From assembly GCA_003233255.1 (NCBI GenBank), contig QILH01000198.1, positions 1-12,561 on the forward strand: a stretch of 12,561 nt of DNA. The letters run 5' to 3'. Position 1 is the stretch's first letter. The number at the start of each line of letters is the position of its first letter. Shown piece by piece: positions 6,580 through 12,259 of the stretch. The stretch comes from Gammaproteobacteria bacterium. GTDB lineage: Bacteria > Pseudomonadota > Gammaproteobacteria > UBA6429 > Thiohalophilaceae. Under the pieces are notes generated by a model. The model had not been told where the DNA came from. It did not search any database and saw only the letters and a program-made list of their open reading frames with translations. The translations under genes and the position numbers were made by a program.

Positions 6580-7812
6580 GTGTACTACGACTACTTTAAA
6601 CTGAAAGAACACCCATTCCGCCTCACGTGCGAAACAAAGTTCTTTTACCTCAGTCCTGAGCATACTCATGCCAATGCGATGATGGAATTTGCCCTGATTA
6701 AACGTCAGGGATTGATGCTGTTAACGGGCGAGGTGGGTTCCGGTAAAACCATGTTGATCCAGCATTTTCTCACCCGGATTGACGAAAATTATAAAGTGAT
6801 ACGCTTGAGCCAAACGCAGTTATCGGATGTTGAATTATTTCAGCTGATCTTGCTTGAGCTGGATGAGACTGCAAATACCAAGGAAAGTATTTCTTTTTTG
6901 CAAAAAAAGATTGTTGAGCGTATTGAAGCACTGCATAAAGAAAAAAAACACACCATTATCATTATCGATGAAGCCCAAAATCTGGTTATAGATTCTTTGA
7001 TTCGCTTATTCGAAGTATCACAAAAAAGAATCGATAATGAAAAAATTACAACGGTTTATTTAGTTGGACAAAATAAGTTGAGAAATACGCTGGATGATCC
7101 TGCTGTGAGTGAATTCATCTCAACTATAAATACTAAATATCATATAGGATCGCTCGCACTCAAAGACATTCGCAAATATATTTTACACCGGCTCGCGGTA
7201 GCCGGAGGCCATAAAAACGTGAACATCGATAATGATATCTATACAGTCATTGAAACCTACACCGGTGGGCGACCTCGCTTAATCAATGTGCTGGTTGATC
7301 ATGTATTAACTTATTCCTTTTTAGAAGATATACGCAAAATCACCACCAAGGTGGTGGATTCAGCGATAAAAGATCTTCAGTGGGAGCCTTTTGGCGTTAA
7401 ATACAGTGAAGAGAAGCCAAAGAGCAAGAAGACGTTTAAAGAAGAGCGCCGCCAATCTTATAAAGTTATTATAAGAACTGATAATAAAATACAGGGTGAA
7501 TATTTTATTCGAAAGAAACGAATCACCATTGGTCGTCATCGTGAAAACGATTTAAGAATCGATGATCCGCTAATCAGTCGTCAGCATGCACAAATAATTC
7601 AACAAGGACGAACCGTCTATTTAAGAGATTTAAATAGCACCAACGGAACCTATGTGGGTTCTAAGCGTGTTGATATAGCACCTTTAGAGGTTGGCACGGT
7701 TATTCAGGTGGGTAATTGTGAATTGACGTTTACTCGTAGCACTAAAAACGCGCCCTCAATGTCTAATTCGACCAGCTCCGATGTTGTGGATTTGGCCGCC
7801 ACACGACACTAA
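6580..7812 (+). CDS. ExeA/GspA-type AAA+ ATPase fused to a C-terminal FHA domain
   Basis: A 410-residue protein counted from the GTG at 6580, giving the ExeA-like beginning YYDYFKLKEHPFRLT. AGG at 6567-6569 is a modest RBS; a TTG at 6514 would add 22 unrelated residues. The AAA+ domain (about 1-265) has Walker A GEVGSGKT (50-57) and Walker B IIIIDEAQ with D130-E131, followed by sensor-like regions. A charged linker (about 277-293) leads to an FHA domain (about 295-385) with GR (318-319), S-R-Q-H (333-336) and the STNGT loop at about 351-355, the phosphothreonine-binding residues. ExeA-type ATPases act in type II secretion or in membrane-associated assembly. The FHA domain suggests binding of a threonine-phosphorylated partner, yet no Ser/Thr kinase is in the window. 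The next gene starts 5 bases later. No transmembrane segment is obvious. Confidence 0.87.
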   Translation: MYYDYFKLKEHPFRLTCETKFFYLSPEHTHANAMMEFALIKRQGLMLLTGEVGSGKTMLIQHFLTRIDENYKVIRLSQTQLSDVELFQLILLELDETANTKESISFLQKKIVERIEALHKEKKHTIIIIDEAQNLVIDSLIRLFEVSQKRIDNEKITTVYLVGQNKLRNTLDDPAVSEFISTINTKYHIGSLALKDIRKYILHRLAVAGGHKNVNIDNDIYTVIETYTGGRPRLINVLVDHVLTYSFLEDIRKITTKVVDSAIKDLQWEPFGVKYSEEKPKSKKTFKEERRQSYKVIIRTDNKIQGEYFIRKKRITIGRHRENDLRIDDPLISRQHAQIIQQGRTVYLRDLNSTNGTYVGSKRVDIAPLEVGTVIQVGNCELTFTRSTKNAPSMSNSTSSDVVDLAATRH

Positions 7813-7817
7813 GTACC

Positions 7818-8255
7818 ATGATTATTTTTGACCTGGTATGCGAGTACGACCATAGCTTCGAGGGCTGGTTTAAGAATGGCGATGAATTCAATTCACAGCA
7901 ATCGTCGGGTTTGCTGACATGTCCTGTTTGTGACTCCGAAAATGTGGTTAAAGTACCCAGCGCAACCAATATTAACTTTGGCAAACAAAGGGATAGTAAC
8001 CGGACGGATTCAGATAAACACATCGTTAATCAACATCAGCAAATGGCAATGGCGCAGCAAGTATCCAATTTTATCGAGAAAAATTTTGACAACGTGGGGG
8101 AACAGTTTTCAGAAACAGCACGAAAAATTCATTATGGTGAAGAAGCTGAACGAAATATTCGAGGTACAGCCAGTCAAGAACAAACACAGGAACTTATGGA
8201 GGAGGGGATTGACGTGCTCCCGATTAACCTTAAGAAAGATTTTAAACCGAATTGA
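7818..8255 (+). CDS. DUF1178 family zinc-ribbon-like protein
   Basis: A 145-residue protein matching the DUF1178 pattern. The start (MIIFDLVCEYDHSFEGWF) is followed by a treble-clef or zinc-ribbon-like set of C8, H12 and C35-P-V-C38. A Gln-rich middle and a conserved C-terminal part, A-R-K-I-H-Y-G-E-E-A-E-R-N-I-R-G-T-A, follow, then a segment ending E-E-G-I-D-V-L-P. Members are widespread in proteobacteria and have no firmly known function; metal binding is likely from the cysteines. The usual C-x2-G-H-x-F-E-G-W-F has Asp instead of Gly before His here. The gene begins 5 bases after the AAA-FHA gene with no good RBS, so translational coupling is likely. A working link between the two is only suggested by this spacing. 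Confidence 0.88.
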   Translation: MIIFDLVCEYDHSFEGWFKNGDEFNSQQSSGLLTCPVCDSENVVKVPSATNINFGKQRDSNRTDSDKHIVNQHQQMAMAQQVSNFIEKNFDNVGEQFSETARKIHYGEEAERNIRGTASQEQTQELMEEGIDVLPINLKKDFKPN

Positions 8256-8388
8256 ATGATCCAGGATGAGCAACCATACCAATAGCCAAATATAATGTTT
8301 ATGCCCATTAATTCAATTTAGGTAAACCACCACCTCCGGACGGGGCGGTGAGACCCAAAAGGCTCTGTCGTTCCGTTGTGCAGAGAAG

Positions 8389-8435
8389 ATAATGGCCTCT
8401 TTTTTGAACCGGAAATTCTAATAGGAGGCCATTAT
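8389..8435 (+). promoter_or_regulatory. Inverted repeat masking the tnpA RBS and start codon
   Basis: ATAATGGCCTC (8389-8399) is perfectly complementary to GAGGCCATTAT (8425-8435). The right arm contains most of the AGGAGG Shine-Dalgarno (8423-8428) and the first two bases of the ATG (8434). In RNA this 11-bp stem would hide the translation start. A similar repression of transposase translation is known for IS200. Confidence 0.7.
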
Positions 8436-8621
8436 GAGAGAAAGGCAAAGCCAGGCCCATGTTAAACATTATTGCGAAGATTATATCGTATTTGTACCTA
8501 AATACAGAAGCAAATCGATTTATGGGACATTACGGAAAGATATCAGCGGCATTTTGCGAGCGTTATTGCCGCCAGCAAGGGGCTGGAGTTGATAGAAGGC
8601 TATTTGATTAGTCATCATTAG
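8434..8621 (+). pseudogene. tnpA: IS200/IS605 TnpA (HUH transposase) remnant
   Basis: The first 42 or so codons read well as an IS200-type Y1 transposase: the YIVFVPKYRSKSIYGTLRKDI segment is the family hallmark. The frame then stops at a TGA (8590-8592). Frame +1 gives C-R-Q-Q-G and frame +2 gives L-E-L-I-E-G-Y-L-I-S-H-H before a TAG (8619-8621), so two frameshifts are needed to follow the ancestral protein. The remaining sequence breaks inside the HUH motif, after its first histidine, so the second metal-binding His and the catalytic Tyr are missing. It cannot make an active transposase. AGGAGG five bases before the ATG is intact. Confidence 0.82.
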
Positions 8622-8750
8622 AAAACCAAACCTATCGCGTTTTTAGAGCCACATTGATAATTCGCCTCGTTTCCAGTACTATATAGCGGTATTGGCTACC
8701 ATTTGTTGATACTCACTGCTATTTACTGGCACTTGCCTTTGTCTACAAAA

Positions 8751-8930
8751 ATGCCTTCTTTGGGAGAGGTCGGATAGGAACCCGATAGATGGCTTACCCT
8801 CGATGAATTGGCTGGATACTTGAAGCTTAATCGCAGCAACTTGTACCGAATGGCACAGGATGGGGAGATCCAGGCATCCCAGTGGCGGTTTGATCGCCAT
8901 GAGATCGACGAGTGAATGAAAAGCGAATGA
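8751..8930 (+). pseudogene. Excisionase-type helix-turn-helix protein, broken
   Basis: From an ATG at 8751 the frame reads to a TAG at 8775-8777, then W-L-T-L-D-E-L-A-G-Y-L-K-L-N-R-S-N-L-Y and M-A-Q-D-G-E-I-Q-A-S-Q-W-R-F-D-R-H-E-I-D-E, a TGA at 8913-8915, M-K-S-E and a final TGA. This is the HTH_17/excisionase (MerR-like) domain. In intact relatives the residue at the second stop is normally Trp (E-I-D-E-W-M), so TGG has become TGA. A few residues usually found before Q-W-R-F (K-I-G-R or similar) are missing. Two in-frame stops and a small deletion point to an inactive gene, perhaps from a lost mobile element. Confidence 0.75.
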
Positions 8931-8946
8931 TCAAACCTTCTCGATA

Positions 8947-9081
8947 ATGACTGTCGTGATGGGAAAGTGAACACTGACAGCACCGAAAGAACGTTGCCCC
9001 AACTACAGTCGCGGGCACCCAAATTCTCAGCTGCGATTTTGCCCTATATGTGATTTCACCTTATATACGACAAAGTGGTGA
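8947..9081 (+). pseudogene. Zinc-ribbon-like remnant
   Basis: In the frame starting with ATG at 8947, a TGA (8968-8970) is followed by K-E-R-C-P-N-Y-S-R-G-H-P-N-S-Q-L-R-F-C-P-I-C-D-F, ending at a TGA (9079-9081). The pattern resembles C-P-N-C-G-x-x-N-x-x-x-x-x-F-C-x-x-C zinc ribbons, with the second Cys replaced by Tyr. The in-frame stop and lost ligand suggest decay. It overlaps no better frame and is offered tentatively. Confidence 0.35.
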
Positions 9082-9124
9082 ATAAGAATATTCCCGCTGC
9101 GACACGCCTGTAATGAGGAAAGTC

Positions 9125-9343
9125 ATGTCCAGAAACGATGTAAAAAGCTCGTATTGCGTGGATTGTGGCAAACAACTTCAGTGTCGTGATGGCCTGATGT
9201 TCGTCAATAAGGCGTCGAAAATGGATAGTTACCTGATGGGGGTTGGAAAAAATATAAACAGCGGATCAGAAACACGATTGGGTCGGATTTTGATTAGTAT
9301 GTCAGCCCGATGGACAGCAAATCAACCGACGAATGATGGCTAA
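9125..9343 (+). CDS. Small hypothetical protein, doubtful
   Basis: A 72-residue ORF from the ATG at 9125. GAGG at 9115-9118 is a good RBS six bases upstream and favours this start over the ATG at 9113, which overlaps the RBS. Near the N-terminus there is Y-C-V-D-C-G-K-Q-L-Q-C, a possible metal knuckle with only three cysteines. The rest has no recognisable motif and is unlike a folded domain. It lies among decayed genes, so it may be a fragment whose frame happens to remain open. I cannot assign a role. Confidence 0.35.
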   Translation: MSRNDVKSSYCVDCGKQLQCRDGLMFVNKASKMDSYLMGVGKNINSGSETRLGRILISMSARWTANQPTNDG

Positions 9344-9437
9344 AATTGTGCCAAAGGATATCGACGCGAACAATGGCGTTTTTCCAAAAAAATCATTCAT
9401 TCAACGTAAATAGACAATAAGGAGACATGAAACAGAG

Positions 9438-10634
9438 ATGAATAAATATTTATTATTTACACCTGGCCCGGTCAATGTGGCAGAAAACGTACGCAGGGCC
9501 ATCTGTAAAGATGATATTTGTCATCGAGAATCCGATTTTGACGACTTGCTGCAACGCGTCGAAACTAAATTGCTGAAACTCTTTGAGATAAAAAATAGTG
9601 TGGATTATCGAGCGGTGGTGATCACCGGTTCTGGTACCGCCGCAAACGAATCGATGCTTTCTTCAGTTGTTGGCCATAAACGAATTTTAATTTTATCCAA
9701 CGGTGAATTTGGCGATCGGCTGTACAATATTTCAAAGGTACATAACAAGAACACAACCGTGTTGCAATATAGTTGGGGAGAACGCTTTGATCTGGAAACC
9801 ATTAAAGCCTATCTGACGACACACGAAATTGATATCGTCGCGATGGTTCATCATGAAACAAGCTCGGGAATGCTGAATCCGCTGGAAAAAATCGGCACGC
9901 TATGCAAAGAACACAAGGCAATGTTTATTGTAGACTGCGTGAGCAGCGCCGGTGCCGAGGTGATCGATATGGAAAAATGTCATATCGCCTTTTGTTCAAG
10001 TTCAAGTTCAAAGGCGATTTGTTCTTATCCCGGATTATCCTTTGTTGTTGGAAAAACAAATGAATTTGAACGCTTACGAGACCTTCCGGTTAAAACCGCC
10101 TATCTAAACTTGTACGCATTTTACGAGTTCATCAAAAACTTTTCGCAGACGCCGAATACCCCGGCCGTTCATTTGTTTTATGCATTAGAGCAAGCGCTGG
10201 ACAATATACTCAATAAGGGGATCGCCCATCACTACTCAGTACTTCAAGACAAAGCGAAGATCTTAAGAGACGGTATGTCAAATTTAGGCTTGACGTTCCT
10301 GATGGAAGAAAAAGATATGTGTTCCGTTTTAACCACGGTTTATCTGCCCACACATATAGATACGACTCTTTTTCGTCAAAAGCTGCGTGAAAAATCGATT
10401 ATTATTTATGAAGGGAAGGGCCGCTTTAAGAATAAAGTATTTCAAGTCGGCAATATCGGTGAATTGTCGTTTGCGGACATCCAGTTCTTTCTGGATTCAC
10501 TGGAAAATGTCTTGCAGAGCTTCGGTAATGGTAAAGTAAAAATAATTCCTTTTACCCTGGGCGGGGGACGCAAATCGATGATCGTTTATGTCGACGGGGA
10601 TACAAAGAGTCGGGAACTGGCGACGGCAAGCTAA
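9438..10634 (+). CDS. Class V aminotransferase, 2-aminoethylphosphonate-pyruvate type (PhnW/AEPT-like)
   Basis: A 398-residue PLP enzyme of fold type I, class V. The start L-L-F-T-P-G-P-V-N is typical of the AEP transaminase group, and D-I-C-H-R-E (27-31) recalls aminotransferases of phosphonate biosynthesis. The GSGTAANE loop (64-71), D166 (in VDCVSS, facing the pyridine nitrogen) and K192 (in SSSSSK, Schiff base) are present. Near the C-terminus the family motif F-R-I-G-N-I-G reads F-Q-V-G-N-I-G: the substrate-binding Arg is Gln336. After about residue 362 a tail of roughly 35 residues extends beyond the usual end of the family. The ATG at 9438 is the only in-frame start (a TAG lies at 9411). 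GGAG is 13 bases upstream, and a 4-codon ORF (9427-9441) overlaps the start. Expected reaction: amination of phosphonoacetaldehyde, or of a related aldehyde or keto substrate. It heads a cassette with two headgroup-transfer enzymes. Confidence 0.82.
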   Translation: MNKYLLFTPGPVNVAENVRRAICKDDICHRESDFDDLLQRVETKLLKLFEIKNSVDYRAVVITGSGTAANESMLSSVVGHKRILILSNGEFGDRLYNISKVHNKNTTVLQYSWGERFDLETIKAYLTTHEIDIVAMVHHETSSGMLNPLEKIGTLCKEHKAMFIVDCVSSAGAEVIDMEKCHIAFCSSSSSKAICSYPGLSFVVGKTNEFERLRDLPVKTAYLNLYAFYEFIKNFSQTPNTPAVHLFYALEQALDNILNKGIAHHYSVLQDKAKILRDGMSNLGLTFLMEEKDMCSVLTTVYLPTHIDTTLFRQKLREKSIIIYEGKGRFKNKVFQVGNIGELSFADIQFFLDSLENVLQSFGNGKVKIIPFTLGGGRKSMIVYVDGDTKSRELATAS

Positions 10635-10640
10635 ATATAA

Positions 10641-10699
10641 ATGAATAACTCACTGCTGTTCGCCCCGAACCCAATCTCAGGATAATGCGCGCACTATGA
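10641..10699 (+). other. Two chained mini-ORFs between aminotransferase and transferase genes
   Basis: A 14-codon ORF (MNNSLLFAPNPISG, 10641-10685) begins 6 bases after the aminotransferase stop. Its TAA overlaps the ATG of a 4-codon ORF (MRAL, 10685-10699), whose TGA overlaps the ATG of the CDP-alcohol phosphatidyltransferase gene. AGGA at 10679-10682 is the only RBS-like sequence. The first mini-ORF resembles the aminotransferase N-terminus (MNKYLLFTPGPVN). It may be a remnant, a coupling device or chance. Confidence 0.3.
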
Positions 10700-11493
10700 G
10701 CGATAGCACGCCGACACAAAAAAATGTGATCGAACCTCCTTATTTTAGCAATTGGGCTGATTTGTTTTTCCCGCCCATCGCAAACAGGCTGTTGCCTTTC
10801 GTTTCGAAATTTAAATGGATTACCCCAAATGTCGTGACGCTGTTTTCGTTCTTTTTATATGTGTTGGGATGTTTATTTATCTTTATTGATATTCCTGGGC
10901 ATCTAATTTTTACCGCCATTCTTTTACCGCTGGCTTACATAGGCGATTGTTTGGATGGTCAGTTAGCGCGAACTAAAAAGTTGTCTTCTGACCTGGGTAA
11001 CTACCTGGATAAAGTGGTTGATGTTTTAAAAATATACATTATCACCATAAGCCTTGCCTATGGCGCCTATCTGACAACGAGTGAGGTGATCTATATTTTC
11101 CTTGGCTTTACCGCCTGTTTTTTCTTTAATTTCAGATATTACCTAAAACTTGAGACTATCTTTAGCCAATTTAACCAGGATTCTCAATATCTGGATAAAT
11201 GCCGCGAAAGAAAAAACGCACTATACCGTTCAAAGAAAGCAGAGTATGAACAACTCTCAGGTAGTCTTTCAGGGAAACTAAAATTAGCCTGGCTAAAACA
11301 CCGAAGTATTTTTTGGGTTGATGAGGCCGAGTTCGTTGTTTTTACCAGCATCGGTGCCGTGCTTAATCAAATTGAGCTGGTTTTATGGGTACTGGCGATC
11401 AGCCAGTTTTTAATCGCTTTCTGGAGATTATTTGAACGAGGTTATCAAACACATAAAGCAAAAGATCAGCTGCTTGATCCCATGAGAAAATAA
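10696..11493 (+). CDS. CDP-alcohol phosphatidyltransferase family protein
   Basis: A 265-residue membrane enzyme with the full family signature: D84, D87, G88, A91, R92, G101, D105 and D109, with the exact D-x2-D-G-x2-A-R-x8-G-x3-D-x3-D spacing. ITPNVVTL (42-49) before the first helix is also typical of the family. About six hydrophobic segments are seen (near 45-64, 68-84, 110-128, 130-148, 212-230, 228-244), interrupted by a charged stretch (about 160-205) larger than in PgsA. It should join a CMP-activated group to an alcohol, or the reverse. With a cytidylyltransferase next door it more likely uses CDP- or CMP-headgroup and a lipid acceptor, like choline- or ethanolamine-phosphotransferases. 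The substrate is not shown by sequence. It is distinct from the housekeeping pgsA in this window. Confidence 0.85.
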   Translation: MSDSTPTQKNVIEPPYFSNWADLFFPPIANRLLPFVSKFKWITPNVVTLFSFFLYVLGCLFIFIDIPGHLIFTAILLPLAYIGDCLDGQLARTKKLSSDLGNYLDKVVDVLKIYIITISLAYGAYLTTSEVIYIFLGFTACFFFNFRYYLKLETIFSQFNQDSQYLDKCRERKNALYRSKKAEYEQLSGSLSGKLKLAWLKHRSIFWVDEAEFVVFTSIGAVLNQIELVLWVLAISQFLIAFWRLFERGYQTHKAKDQLLDPMRK

Positions 11494-11527
11494 AGGCGGA
11501 AATGAAAAACAAGGTGCAAGTAAATAC

Positions 11528-12259
11528 ATGAAAGCGATTATATTGGCTGCCGGTGTCGGTTCCAGAATCCGGCCCCTCACGGATAGCTGCCCCAAAAGCC
11601 TGCTAAAAGTAGGCGGTAAAACCATTCTTGAGATGATGCTGTCGCATATCCAGGATTGCGGCATCAATGACGTTATATTTGTACTGGGGTATCGGCAAGA
11701 TCAGATAAAAGAGTATGTCATAACAAACTTTCCCGACTTAAAGACTCAGTTTGTTACCAATGAACGCTACGCCGAGACCAACACTGGGTTTTCTCTTATG
11801 TTGGCCAAAGATTTGATTAAAGAATCCGTTTTTATTAAGTTTGATGCGGACGTGGTGTTTGATAAAGAAATTCTAAAAAAACTAATTGAATGTGAATCCC
11901 CGAATTGTTTGTGCATTGACAAGAATATCGATCTTGATGCGGAAGAGATTAAAGTCGTTGTTGAGGATGGTAATCGGGTAGTGAAAGCCAGTAAAACAGT
12001 CAAACCGAGCGAGGCCGTAGGTGAGTCAATCGGTATTGAAAAAATCAGCCGGGAAACCGCCCAGCTATTGTTCGCTGAGCTAGAAACCATGATGGAAGAC
12101 GAACGAAACCATCAGGAGTACTACGAAGGCGCGTATGAGCGATTAATCCAAACCAACGTCCCGTTTTACGCTTTGGATATTACCGGATTAAAATGGACCG
12201 AAATTGACACAAAAGAAGATTTTGATGCGGCCAAGAAGATATTTAGCGAGGAAACTTAA
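11528..12259 (+). CDS. LicC/PntC-type nucleotidyltransferase (phosphocholine or aminoethylphosphonate cytidylyltransferase-like)
   Basis: A 243-residue soluble sugar-nucleotidyltransferase-fold enzyme. The N-terminal signature L-A-A-G-V-G-S-R-I-R-P-L-T (6-18) and P-K-S-L-L-K-V-G-G-K binds CTP. The N-E-R-Y-A-E-T-N-T-G-F-S-L-M-L-A segment (78-93) is the one I associate with LicC and PntC. F-D-A-D-V-V-F (105-111) supplies metal-binding Asp residues, E-S-I-G-I (167-171) follows, and the C-terminus has W-T-E-I-D-T-K-E-D-F (223-232). Expected reaction: CTP plus a phosphorylated or phosphonate amine gives the CMP-linked headgroup and pyrophosphate. LicC uses phosphocholine; PntC uses 2-aminoethylphosphonate and is fused to an AEP transaminase in some bacteria. 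The aminotransferase two genes upstream favours the PntC reading. AAGGTG at 11511-11516 is a distant RBS. Confidence 0.83.
   Translation: MKAIILAAGVGSRIRPLTDSCPKSLLKVGGKTILEMMLSHIQDCGINDVIFVLGYRQDQIKEYVITNFPDLKTQFVTNERYAETNTGFSLMLAKDLIKESVFIKFDADVVFDKEILKKLIECESPNCLCIDKNIDLDAEEIKVVVEDGNRVVKASKTVKPSEAVGESIGIEKISRETAQLLFAELETMMEDERNHQEYYEGAYERLIQTNVPFYALDITGLKWTEIDTKEDFDAAKKIFSEET

Larger units (their letters stand above)
8328..8621 (+). mobile_element. Left part of a decayed IS200/IS605-family element
   Basis: This stretch contains an imperfect subterminal hairpin (8328-8350: CACC-A-CC-T-CC, loop GGAC, GGGG-C-GGTG), then the RBS-masking repeat and the broken tnpA described separately. Hairpins near the left end are the recognition sites of IS200/IS605 transposases. 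The right end is not seen: similarity stops at about 8618. The exact left boundary is uncertain. Confidence 0.65.

Noticed and set aside
8751..8930. Recoding of TGA as Trp or selenocysteine in the HTH gene
   Set aside because: A second stop (TAG) and a deletion occur in the same frame, and normal genes in the window end with TGA.
8679..9022. Minus-strand ORFs opposite the HTH remnant
   Set aside because: The plus strand carries a recognisable HTH domain, and the minus-strand products show no motif and overlap each other.
9346..9374. TTGTGC-17 bp-AACAAT as cassette promoter
   Set aside because: Both boxes are poor matches, so I do not list it as a feature; the cassette promoter remains unidentified.
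8256..9437. CRISPR array or integron-like repeats
   Set aside because: No regularly spaced direct repeats are seen in the decayed region.
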